NCBI GenBank assembly: GCA_020025255.1
Contig: JAHHSK010000026.1
Coordinates: forward strand, 1 to 26,251
Length of the DNA stretch: 26,251 nucleotides
Direction: 5' to 3'
Source of the DNA: Ruthenibacterium sp.
GTDB taxonomy: Bacteria > Bacillota > Clostridia > Oscillospirales > Ruminococcaceae
Both the position numbers and the translations under genes were made by a program. Shown one piece after another: positions 14,400 through 21,329 of this stretch (position 1 is its first letter; every line of letters starts with the position of its first letter). The notes below the pieces were generated by a model, which saw only the letters and a program-made list of their open reading frames with translations, searched no databases and was not told where the DNA came from.

Positions 14400-15326
14400 A
14401 TGGATTTTTTTGATCTTCACTGCGATACGGTGCATTGCATGGCGAAGGGCGAAAGCCTTGCAGACGGAAACGCACAGGTCACCTTGGATAAGGCACAGAA
14501 AATCGAACGCTGGGTACAGCTGTTTGCTCTGTTTGTGCAGGATGATCCGCCGGGAACCGACTGTGCGTATGAGGAATACTGCCGGCTGCTTGCCGCTTTT
14601 CGGGCGCAGCTGCGGGAACATGCGGATCGGATCACTCTCTGCCGCACGGCGCAGCAGCTGGATGCTGCAATGCAAGGCAATCAACGCGCTGCGGTGCTTT
14701 CGGTGGAAAACGGTGCGGTTCTGGGCGGGCGCATCGAACGCCTGCGTCAGCTGCAAGAGGATGGCGTGCGCTTTCTGACGCTGACATGGTTCGGCGAAAA
14801 CGAACTCGGGGGCGGCAGCTCTGTGGGCGGCCGGCTCACTCCATTCGGGCGGAGTGTCGTGCAGGCTCTGCCGCAGTACGGCATCATACCGGATATTTCG
14901 CATCTTTCGGATGAGGGAGTTGCGGATGTGTTTGAACTCTATGAAGGCCCGCTTGCGGCAACCCATTCCAATGTACGCAGTGTGACAGGACATCACCGGA
15001 ATCTGACGCGCCGCCAGATCGAAGAGATCGTCCGGCGCAAAGGCATCATTGGGATCAATCTGTATCGTTCGTTCCTCAACAGCGATCCCTGCCGTGCTTC
15101 GCGGGAGGATGTGTATCGTCATCTGGATGCTTTCCTTGCACTGGGGGCGCAGGATACGGTATGCTTCGGCACGGATTTCGATGGGGCGGATGTGCCGCAG
15201 GATATTTCGGATATTTCCGGGATTCCGGCTCTGTATGATTATCTGCTTGGCCGGGGATTATCGGAATCGCTTTTGCGCAAGATTTTTTTTGAAAACGCCT
15301 ATGCGTTCTGCATGCGGGCGTTGTAA
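14400..15326 (+). CDS. M19-family (renal-type) membrane dipeptidase
   Basis: A 308-aa zinc dipeptidase of the amidohydrolase superfamily; relatives hydrolyse many dipeptides, including ones with D-amino acids. Zinc ligands are recognisable: DLHCDT near the N-terminus, the Glu in LSVENGA, then DISHLS and AATHSNVRS, followed by CFGTDFDGAD near the C-terminus. There is no signal peptide, so the enzyme is likely cytoplasmic despite the family name. The ATG at 14400 follows AGAGGG (14387-14392) by 7 nt. It is the first gene after the conserved rplS-yraN block and precedes thrC by 15 nt. It is not part of the block in model Firmicutes; a role in peptide salvage is inferred. Confidence 0.9.
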   Translation: MDFFDLHCDTVHCMAKGESLADGNAQVTLDKAQKIERWVQLFALFVQDDPPGTDCAYEEYCRLLAAFRAQLREHADRITLCRTAQQLDAAMQGNQRAAVLSVENGAVLGGRIERLRQLQEDGVRFLTLTWFGENELGGGSSVGGRLTPFGRSVVQALPQYGIIPDISHLSDEGVADVFELYEGPLAATHSNVRSVTGHHRNLTRRQIEEIVRRKGIIGINLYRSFLNSDPCRASREDVYRHLDAFLALGAQDTVCFGTDFDGADVPQDISDISGIPALYDYLLGRGLSESLLRKIFFENAYAFCMRAL

Positions 15327-15341
15327 AGGGGGCAAAGAACC

Positions 15342-16793
15342 ATGCTGTATCAAAGCACACGCGGCAAAACAGCAGTCTGTGCATCGCAGGCGATCGTCAT
15401 GGGGCTTGCCCCGGACGGAGGCCTTTTTGTGCCGCAGGAGTTCCCGCAGGTGAGGCCGGAACAGTTTTACGGGCTGACCTATCCGCAAACGGCAAAAAAG
15501 ATACTGGAACTGTATTTGACAGACTATGACCCGGATTTTCTGGAGAGTGCCGTGCAGGAAGTTTACGGCGCCGGCTTCGACGGAAAAGCAGGGAGGCTTT
15601 GCCGGGTTCGCAAAAACACCTATGCGCTGGAGCTTTGGCATGGACCCACGCGCGCGTTTAAGGATTATGCCCTGCAGCTGATGCCGCGCCTTTTGGTAAA
15701 GGCGAAGGAAAATCTTGGCGTCACTGCTGCAACGAAGATCCTTGCCGCAACATCGGGGGATACGGGCAAAGCGGCCTTGGAGGGATATGCAGGGCTGGAA
15801 GGAATCCGCATTGCGGTATTTTATCCGCAGGAAGGCACCAGTGAGGTGCAGCGGCTGCAAATGGTGACGCAGTGCGGCGATAATGTGCAGGTATATGCCG
15901 TCAGGGGAAACTTTGACGATGCCCAGACAGCGGTGAAGCAGGTTTTTGCCGATCGGACGCTGGAACAGCAGCTTGCAGAAAAAAACGAGACGCTTTCCAG
16001 TGCGAATTCGATCAACTGGGGACGGCTTGTGCCGCAGATCGTCTATTACTTTTATGCCTATTCGCAGCTTGTCTCATCCGGAAGGGTGCGTTCCGGGCAG
16101 CGAATCAGCTTTTGCGTGCCAACGGGGAATTTCGGGGATATTCTGGCGGGATATTACGCCATGCGCATGGGGCTGCCGATAAAAAAATTGATTTGTGCAT
16201 CCAATCAAAATAACGTGCTGACGGATTTCATCCGTACCGGTGTGTACGATACCCGCCGTGCGTTTTATAAGACAAGCTCGCCGTCCATGGATATTTTGGT
16301 ATCCTCCAATCTGGAACGTCTTTTGTATCATATCACGCAAGACAGCGTGCAGACAGCGCAATGGATGCACGAGCTTTCCGAAAAAGGGGTCTATCGCATC
16401 CCGCAGGATATCCTGGCCGAAATTCAGCAGGTGTTTGCCTGCGGCTGTGCCGATGATGTGCAAACGCAGCAGGAAATACGAAGCACCTGGCAGGAAAACG
16501 GTTATCTGAGCGATACGCATACGGCGGTGGCGCTGCATACGGCTCGCAGCGCGGTGCCGGAGCAAGAGCCCTGCGTGGTGCTTTCTACGGCGGATCCGTA
16601 CAAGTTCCCGCGCGCAGTGCTTTGTGCGATCGCAGGCGGCGCGCCGGAGGATGAGTTTGAGGCGATGCAGCTTCTGCATGAAAAAACGGGTGTGCCGATT
16701 CCGTCCTGCCTTGCGAAGCTGCCAAAGCAGCCGGTGCGTTTTTCCAAAGTGCTGGGCAAAGAGGATGTGCGTGCAGCCGCGCTGGAATTATAA
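15342..16793 (+). CDS. thrC: Threonine synthase
   Basis: ThrC converts O-phosphohomoserine to threonine with pyridoxal phosphate. The 483-aa protein is of the long type (as in E. coli and fungi), with an N-terminal domain (GLAPDGGLFVP). The cofactor lysine is Lys107 in HGPTRAFKDYAL, and the ATSGDTGKAA and VPTGNFGDILAGY phosphate- and cofactor-binding loops follow. SSANSINWGRL is also diagnostic. The ATG at 15342 follows AAGGGGG (15326-15332) by 9 nt. No other threonine genes are nearby and I see no T-box or attenuator before it; it seems to be the last gene of the lepB transcript. Confidence 0.95.
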   Translation: MLYQSTRGKTAVCASQAIVMGLAPDGGLFVPQEFPQVRPEQFYGLTYPQTAKKILELYLTDYDPDFLESAVQEVYGAGFDGKAGRLCRVRKNTYALELWHGPTRAFKDYALQLMPRLLVKAKENLGVTAATKILAATSGDTGKAALEGYAGLEGIRIAVFYPQEGTSEVQRLQMVTQCGDNVQVYAVRGNFDDAQTAVKQVFADRTLEQQLAEKNETLSSANSINWGRLVPQIVYYFYAYSQLVSSGRVRSGQRISFCVPTGNFGDILAGYYAMRMGLPIKKLICASNQNNVLTDFIRTGVYDTRRAFYKTSSPSMDILVSSNLERLLYHITQDSVQTAQWMHELSEKGVYRIPQDILAEIQQVFACGCADDVQTQQEIRSTWQENGYLSDTHTAVALHTARSAVPEQEPCVVLSTADPYKFPRAVLCAIAGGAPEDEFEAMQLLHEKTGVPIPSCLAKLPKQPVRFSKVLGKEDVRAAALEL

Positions 16794-16796
16794 GTA

Positions 16797-16823
16797 ACTG
16801 CGGCGTGCAAAGCATGCCGCAGT
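16797..16823. terminator. Stable hairpin between convergent thrC and DUF1540 genes
   Basis: ACTGCGGC (16797-16804) pairs with GCCGCAGT (16816-16823); inside it GTGC pairs with GCAT, leaving an AAA loop. That makes a 12-bp stem with one G-T pair. There is no T-run on either strand, so it may act as an RNA end-protecting structure or a weak bidirectional terminator. A second repeat, CCGGATC/GATCCGG (16825-16831 with 16847-16853), lies beside it. Confidence 0.5.
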
Positions 16824-16857
16824 GCCGGATCACGGCAGAATAGAGCGATCCGGTGCG

Positions 16858-17016
16858 TCAGGATTCCTCGAATGTTTCACACATGGTTTCTTCTCCCAGA
16901 ACGGCCATGCGGTTCTTGACGTGCACTTCCGGTGCAGTGCAGCAGCAGCACCCGTTGTTGTGCACACAGTTTTCTACATCGCAGCGGATGCCTTTCAGGA
17001 TTTTTTCATCATACAT
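16858..17016 (-). CDS. Small cysteine-rich DUF1540 protein
   Basis: A 52-aa protein on the minus strand, starting MYDEKILKGIRCDVENCVHN, then a run of four cysteines (residues 23-26, NGCCCCT). The end has the AVLGEETMCETF pattern. The spacing of cysteines (12, 17, 23-26, 46), the CVHN motif and the ETxCETF ending match DUF1540, a small metal-binding-like family common in Clostridia and of unknown function. It lies opposite an 80-codon + frame that has no family likeness. A ribosome site AGGAGG (17032-17027 on the minus strand) is 10 nt before the ATG. It is the only minus-strand gene in the window, transcribed from the sigma-G-like promoter listed next, convergent with thrC and divergent from the metallophosphoesterase gene. 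Confidence 0.85.
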   Translation of the reverse strand: MYDEKILKGIRCDVENCVHNNGCCCCTAPEVHVKNRMAVLGEETMCETFEES

Positions 17017-17040
17017 ATCCTTCCAACCTCCTATCCATTA

Positions 17041-17063
17041 CAAGCGCCGAAGCTCGGCGTTTG
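17041..17063 (-). repeat. Leader hairpin of the DUF1540 transcript
   Basis: CAAGCGCCGA (17041-17050) and TCGGCGTTTG (17054-17063) form a 10-bp stem with one G-T pair and a 3-nt loop. On the minus strand it sits at the very 5' end of the predicted transcript, just before the ribosome site, as an RNA-stabilising hairpin would. Confidence 0.5.
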
Positions 17064-17068
17064 AAATC

Positions 17069-17098
17069 TAGTATGGCCGCAAACCGGCCGCTTAGTCA
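17069..17098 (-). promoter_or_regulatory. Sigma-G-like forespore promoter of the DUF1540 gene
   Basis: Read on the minus strand, TGACTA (17098-17093) and CATACTA (17075-17069) are 17 nt apart. CATACTA fits the -10 of sigma-G promoters exactly and TGACTA differs from the common TGAATA by one base. The start of transcription would be about 17062, some 46 nt before the ATG. The spacer contains a GGCCG/CGGCC inverted repeat (17075-17079 with 17085-17089). Confidence 0.5.
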
Positions 17099-17107
17099 GG
17101 TGATGCT

Positions 17108-17785
17108 ATGGCAATATTTACAATCGGAGATCTGCACCTTTCGCTCGGCGGGGAAAAGCCTATGGATATCTTCCGCGGGTGGGAAAATTATGTGGAACGG
17201 CTGCAGGAAAACTGGCTTGCCGCTGTGGGCGAAAACGATACCGTGCTTGTGGCCGGGGATACATCGTGGGCGATGCGGCTTTCAGACTGTGCTGCGGATT
17301 TTGCTTTTTTGGAACGGCTGCCGGGTAAAAAGATCCTGATCAAGGGAAATCACGATTACTGGTGGACCACGCTTTCCAAAATGAACCGGTATGTGGAAGA
17401 AAACCATTTTACAAGCATTTCCTTCCTGCATAATGATTGTGTGTTTGCACAGGGAAAGGCCTTGTGCGGAACACGCAGCTGGCTTTTTGATGTGGGGCAG
17501 CCGCATGATGAAAAAGTGATGAAGCGCGAGTGCGGACGTCTGCGAGCTTCCCTCACCGCGGCAGGGGATGCGGAAAAAATCGTTTTCCTGCATTATCCGC
17601 CGGTGTATCCGAATGCGGATGCGAAAGAAATCATACAGATCCTGCACGAATTCGGGGTCAAGCAATGCTTTTACGGGCATCTTCACGGCGCTTCGATCGC
17701 ACGGGCAGTACAGGGAAATATCGGTGGAGTGGAATATCGGCTGATCAGTGCCGATGCACTTCACTTTTTTCCGTATAAAATTTGA
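17108..17785 (+). CDS. Calcineurin-like metallophosphoesterase
   Basis: A 225-aa cytoplasmic metallophosphoesterase with all five metal-site motifs in order: GDLHL (Asp8, His10), AGDTSW (Asp51), GNHDYWW (Asn81, His82), FLHYPP, and YGHLHG. The substrate is unknown. It resembles the YkuE-like/serine-threonine phosphatase-related group that is widespread in Clostridia. The ATG at 17108 follows CAGGTGA at a suitable distance. No clear sigma-A promoter is seen in the short gap shared with the divergent DUF1540 gene. It is followed by an AT-rich gap holding the tig promoter. Confidence 0.87.
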   Translation: MAIFTIGDLHLSLGGEKPMDIFRGWENYVERLQENWLAAVGENDTVLVAGDTSWAMRLSDCAADFAFLERLPGKKILIKGNHDYWWTTLSKMNRYVEENHFTSISFLHNDCVFAQGKALCGTRSWLFDVGQPHDEKVMKRECGRLRASLTAAGDAEKIVFLHYPPVYPNADAKEIIQILHEFGVKQCFYGHLHGASIARAVQGNIGGVEYRLISADALHFFPYKI

Positions 17786-17814
17786 TATTCTGCGGAAATT
17801 ATGCTGAAATAATA

Positions 17815-17843
17815 TAGAAATTTATAAAAACGTGTGGTATACT
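17815..17843 (+). promoter_or_regulatory. Extended -10 promoter of tig
   Basis: TGGTATACT (17835-17843) is an extended -10 element. TAGAAA (17815-17820) lies 17 nt upstream as a partial -35 box. The gap is AT-rich and the gene starts 36 nt downstream. A second TATACT at 17844-17849 is an alternative. Confidence 0.6.
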
Positions 17844-17878
17844 TATACTCTGTAAGTTCAATATTGGAGGAAAGGTTA

Positions 17879-19180
17879 ATGAATCTCGTCAAAAACGAAA
17901 AACTTGAAAACAACAGCCATGAACTGCAATTCTCCATTGACGCGCAAGCGTTTAACGAAGCAATTGCAAAAGTGTTCAAGCGCGATGCGCGTAAATACAA
18001 TATCCCGGGTTTCCGTAAGGGCAAAGCTCCCCGTCATATGATCGAAAAGATGTTCGGCCAGGATGTGTTCTATTATGATGCAATCAACGAACTCTTCCCG
18101 GAAGCATATGAAGCAGCTGTCGCTGAAAGCGGAATCGAGCCGGTCGATCGTCCGCAGGCCGATATCGTTTCGGCCAGCACAGAAGAAGGCGTCGTGCTGA
18201 AGGCAGTCGTCACGGTAAAGCCCGATGTAAAAGTGGGCGAATACAAAGGTTTAAAGGCAGTAAAAAAGGTTCATACTGTGGATGATGCACAAATCGATGC
18301 AGAGATCGACCGTATGCGTGACCGCAATGCCCGTATGCTGACCCGTGAAGGCAAGGCGGAAAACGGCGATATCACCGATATCGACTTTGAAGGCTTTGTT
18401 GACGGCGTAGCGTTTGAAGGCGGCAAGGGCGAGCATTTCTCCCTGACACTGGGTTCCGGTCAGTTCATCCCCGGCTTTGAAGAGCAGATCGTCGGACACG
18501 AAGCAGGCGAAGAATTTGATGTCAATGTTACCTTCCCGGAACAGTATCAGGCACAGGAGCTTGCAGGCAAAGCGGCAACCTTCAAGGTGAAGCTGCATGA
18601 AGCAAAGATGAAAGAACTGCCGCAGGCAGATGATGAATTTGCTAAGGACGTATCGGAATATGATACGATCGATGAGCTCAAGGCAAGCATCCGCAAGGAA
18701 ATCGAAGACCGCAATGAGCAGAGTGCACAGCTGGATGTGGAAAATGCATTGGTCGATCAGATCGTTGCATCGCTGGAGGGCGATATCCCGGCATGCATGA
18801 TCGAACAGCGTGTAGACGAAATGGTAAATGATTTTGCGTATCGTCTGCAGAGCCAGGGCCTGCGCCTGGAAGACTATGTCAAGTACATGGGCGATGATAT
18901 GGCAAAGTTCCGCGAAGGCTTTAAAGAACAGGCTGAAAAGCAGGTCAAGATCCGCCTTGCACTGGAAGCAGTTGCCAAGGCAGAGGGCATCGAAGCCAGC
19001 GATGATGATTTCAACGCAGAAGTAACACGCATTGCGCAAGCCTACAATATGGAAGAAGAAAAGGTTCGCGGCATCATTCCGCAGGCAGAAGTGAAAAAGG
19101 ATCTGGCTGTAAATAAGGCGATCGATTTCATTAAGGCAAACGCAGAAATCACCGAAGAAAAGGACGAAAAGGCAGAATAA
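17879..19180 (+). CDS. tig: Trigger factor
   Basis: Trigger factor binds the ribosome at the tunnel exit and helps nascent proteins fold; it is also a prolyl isomerase. The 433-aa protein has the ribosome-binding domain with its signature GFRKGKAPRHMIEKMFG (about residues 44-60). An FKBP-type domain lies at about 155-240 (GDITDIDFEGFVDG, then FIPGFEEQIVGHEAGEEF), and a helical C-terminal chaperone domain follows. The ATG at 17879 follows GGAGG by 8 nt. It is normal in length and heads the tig-clpP-clpX group, the standard arrangement in Firmicutes and others. Confidence 0.97.
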   Translation: MNLVKNEKLENNSHELQFSIDAQAFNEAIAKVFKRDARKYNIPGFRKGKAPRHMIEKMFGQDVFYYDAINELFPEAYEAAVAESGIEPVDRPQADIVSASTEEGVVLKAVVTVKPDVKVGEYKGLKAVKKVHTVDDAQIDAEIDRMRDRNARMLTREGKAENGDITDIDFEGFVDGVAFEGGKGEHFSLTLGSGQFIPGFEEQIVGHEAGEEFDVNVTFPEQYQAQELAGKAATFKVKLHEAKMKELPQADDEFAKDVSEYDTIDELKASIRKEIEDRNEQSAQLDVENALVDQIVASLEGDIPACMIEQRVDEMVNDFAYRLQSQGLRLEDYVKYMGDDMAKFREGFKEQAEKQVKIRLALEAVAKAEGIEASDDDFNAEVTRIAQAYNMEEEKVRGIIPQAEVKKDLAVNKAIDFIKANAEITEEKDEKAE

Positions 19181-19212
19181 GGCAAGGCCTTTTTGTCGGA
19201 TAACGACGAAGC

Positions 19213-19249
19213 ATGACCGATACCCGCTTTTGGTGCGCGTATCGGTCAT
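19213..19249 (+). terminator. Hairpin between tig and clpP
   Basis: A perfect 11-bp inverted repeat, ATGACCGATAC (19213-19223) with GTATCGGTCAT (19239-19249), has a 15-nt loop and no T-run after it. A shorter AAGGC/GCCTT hairpin followed by TTTTT lies just upstream near 19190. Together they may reduce read-through from tig into clpP, or act as an mRNA processing site. Confidence 0.45.
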
Positions 19250-19279
19250 CTGTTACCCTAAAACAATGGAGGCAATTAT

Positions 19280-19867
19280 ATGAGTAGTTTGGTTCCTTAC
19301 GTTGTAGAGCAGACCGCACGCGGCGAGCGTTCCTACGATATTTTTTCCCGTCTTCTCAACGACCGCATTGTAATGCTTTGCGATGAAGTGAATGACGCAA
19401 CGGCAAGCTTGGTTGTTGCACAGCTGCTGTATCTGGAAGGGCAGGATCCCGATAAGGATATCAATCTGTATATCAACAGCCCCGGCGGATCGATCAGCGC
19501 AGGCTTTGCTATTTTTGACACAATGAATTATATCAAATGCGATGTGTCTACCACATGCATCGGTCTTGCGGCTTCCATGGGGGCATTCCTGCTTGCAGCG
19601 GGTGCGAAGGGTAAGCGCTTCGCTCTGCCGAACAGTGAAATCATGATCCACCAGCCGCTGATGAACGGCTTGCAGGGGCAGGCAACCGATATCAAGATCC
19701 ATGCCGATCACATTGTGCGTACGCGGGAACGGCTCAACCAGATTCTGGCACAGGAAACCGGCAAAACAATCGAACAGATCCGCCAGGATACCGAGCGCGA
19801 TAATTTCCTCAGCGCACAAGAGGCAAAAGACTACGGTCTTGTGGATGCAGTGATTACGAAACGATAA
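19280..19867 (+). CDS. clpP: ATP-dependent Clp protease proteolytic subunit
   Basis: ClpP forms the 14-subunit proteolytic chamber that works with ClpX. The 195-aa protein has catalytic Ser99 in GLAASMGAF and His124 in IMIHQPL, and the third residue of the triad in the C-terminal half. The segments YINSPGGSI and RFALPNSEIMIHQPL are diagnostic. The ATG at 19280 follows TGGAGG by 7 nt. It is directly followed by clpX, with 17 nt between. I see no CtsR-type GGTCAAA repeat before it, so stress control by CtsR is not supported here. Confidence 0.97.
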   Translation: MSSLVPYVVEQTARGERSYDIFSRLLNDRIVMLCDEVNDATASLVVAQLLYLEGQDPDKDINLYINSPGGSISAGFAIFDTMNYIKCDVSTTCIGLAASMGAFLLAAGAKGKRFALPNSEIMIHQPLMNGLQGQATDIKIHADHIVRTRERLNQILAQETGKTIEQIRQDTERDNFLSAQEAKDYGLVDAVITKR

Positions 19868-19884
19868 AACGGTAAAGGTGTTAT

Positions 19885-21189
19885 ATGGCAAATAGAGATA
19901 ACGGCAGAGAAAAAACGATCATCTGCAATTTCTGCGGCAAAAGCCAGGATGAAGTAGAGCGTATGATCATCGGGCCGGGCGTCAACATCTGCAACGAATG
20001 TATCGAACTGTGTCATTCGTTGCTGGATGAAGGCGACAACATCCCCGAAGCTACGCCCCGCAAACGGCGCCGCACACCGAAGGACAGTGAATCGAAAGCG
20101 ATCAATGTCCTCACTCCGGCTCAAATCAAGGCCGGGCTGGATCAGTATGTGATCGGACAGGAAAACGCCAAGATCGTATTGGCGGTTTCGGTCTATAACC
20201 ATTATAAGCGGATCCTGCTCAATAAGGATTCGGATGTGGATCTTCAGAAAAGCAATGTGCTGCTGCTGGGCCCTTCCGGCGTTGGCAAGACCTTGCTGGC
20301 GCAGACATTGGCGCGCATGCTGAATGTGCCGTTTGCTATTGCGGACGCCACAACGCTGACGGAAGCGGGCTATGTGGGCGAGGATGTGGAAAACATCCTG
20401 CTCAAGCTGATCCAGGCGGCGGATTTTGACATTGAGCGTGCAGAGCACGGCATCATTTACATTGATGAAATCGATAAAATCACGCGCAAAAGCGAAAATC
20501 CGTCCATAACGCGGGATGTCGGCGGCGAAGGGGTTCAGCAGGCACTGCTCAAAATACTGGAAGGTACAGTCAGCAATGTTCCGCCGCAGGGCGGCCGCAA
20601 GCATCCGCAGCAGGAATTCATTCAAATCAATACAAAGAATATCCTGTTTATCTGCGGCGGTGCGTTTGAAGGGCTGGATAAGCACATTCAGCGCCGTACC
20701 GATACATCGGCACTGGGATTTGGCAGCACACTGCGTGAAGACCCCGAAAAAACAAAGCAGAACCTGCTGCGCCTGGTGGAACCGCATGATCTGGTTCACT
20801 TTGGCCTGATTCCGGAACTGGTGGGGCGCATCCCGGTTGTAACGGTGCTCGATCCGCTGGACGAGGATGCGCTTGTCCGCGTGATGCAGGAACCGAAAAA
20901 CAGCCTTGTCAAGCAGTATCAGACATTACTGGGTCTGGATAAGGTGGAATTGGATATCACGCAGCAGGCACTGCATGCGATCGCAAAAAAGACGATCGAA
21001 CTCAAAAGCGGCGCGCGCGGCCTGCGCAGTGTTATGGAACAAACGCTGCTGAGCATCATGTTTGAAATCCCAAGCGATCCCACCATTGTAAAGGTGACGA
21101 TCGACGAGGAAACCGTGAACGGCGGCAAGCCAAAGCTGGAACATGGCGCCGCGCACGAAATCTACACAGACAGCACGGCACAAGGATAA
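19885..21189 (+). CDS. clpX: Clp protease ATP-binding subunit ClpX
   Basis: ClpX is the AAA+ unfoldase that feeds proteins to ClpP. The 434-aa protein begins with the C4 zinc-binding domain (Cys14, Cys17, Cys36, Cys39). Walker A GPSGVGKT is at residues 129-136, the pore loop at AGYVGEDVEN, and Walker B IIYIDEIDK. The IGF-type loop for ClpP contact corresponds to SALGFGS. The C-terminal sensor-2 region GARGLRSVMEQ is intact. The ATG at 19885 follows AAAGGTG. It has the usual length and is followed by a strong hairpin terminator. Confidence 0.97.
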   Translation: MANRDNGREKTIICNFCGKSQDEVERMIIGPGVNICNECIELCHSLLDEGDNIPEATPRKRRRTPKDSESKAINVLTPAQIKAGLDQYVIGQENAKIVLAVSVYNHYKRILLNKDSDVDLQKSNVLLLGPSGVGKTLLAQTLARMLNVPFAIADATTLTEAGYVGEDVENILLKLIQAADFDIERAEHGIIYIDEIDKITRKSENPSITRDVGGEGVQQALLKILEGTVSNVPPQGGRKHPQQEFIQINTKNILFICGGAFEGLDKHIQRRTDTSALGFGSTLREDPEKTKQNLLRLVEPHDLVHFGLIPELVGRIPVVTVLDPLDEDALVRVMQEPKNSLVKQYQTLLGLDKVELDITQQALHAIAKKTIELKSGARGLRSVMEQTLLSIMFEIPSDPTIVKVTIDEETVNGGKPKLEHGAAHEIYTDSTAQG

Positions 21190-21195
21190 TGAAAC

Positions 21196-21241
21196 GGAAG
21201 CGGAACGCGGGAATTTTGCCCGGTTCCGCTTCCTCTTTATT
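21196..21241 (+). terminator. Intrinsic terminator after clpX
   Basis: A perfect 11-bp stem GGAAGCGGAAC (21196-21206) with GTTCCGCTTCC (21223-21233) contains an inner CGGG/CCCG stem (21208-21211 with 21219-21222). It is followed by the T-rich TCTTTATT (21234-21241). It sits 6 nt after the clpX stop and overlaps the -35 box of the lon promoter by two bases. Confidence 0.78.
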
Positions 21242-21268
21242 GAAAAGTTAACAAAATTCGTATATAAT
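21240..21268 (+). promoter_or_regulatory. Strong sigma-A promoter of lon
   Basis: TTGAAA (21240-21245) and a perfect TATAAT (21263-21268) are exactly 17 nt apart. A short ACGGG/CCCGT hairpin (21288-21292 with 21299-21303) lies in the leader. No CIRCE (TTAGCACTC) or CtsR-like element is seen. Confidence 0.82.
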
Positions 21269-21329
21269 AAAATTTCACAATGGTTTTACGGGATTTTACC
21301 CGTCAGGCATGGGAAGGGAGAGAACACAC

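Noticed and set aside
15327..15341. T-box or amino-acid attenuator before thrC
   Set aside because: The gap is only 15 nt and holds just a ribosome site.
16822..17071. Two overlapping + strand frames of 72 and 80 codons between thrC and the metallophosphoesterase
   Set aside because: They are antisense to the DUF1540 gene, which has a recognisable family pattern and a ribosome site on the minus strand.
18251..19249. A 332-codon open frame on the minus strand opposite tig
   Set aside because: The + strand encodes a clear, full-length trigger factor with its ribosome site; the antisense frame is Cys/Phe/Leu-rich with no family features and is a by-product of codon use.
19250..19279. CtsR or CIRCE heat-shock operators before clpP, lon or hslO
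   Set aside because: No GGTCAAA tandem repeat and no TTAGCACTC/GAGTGCTAA pair found in these gaps.
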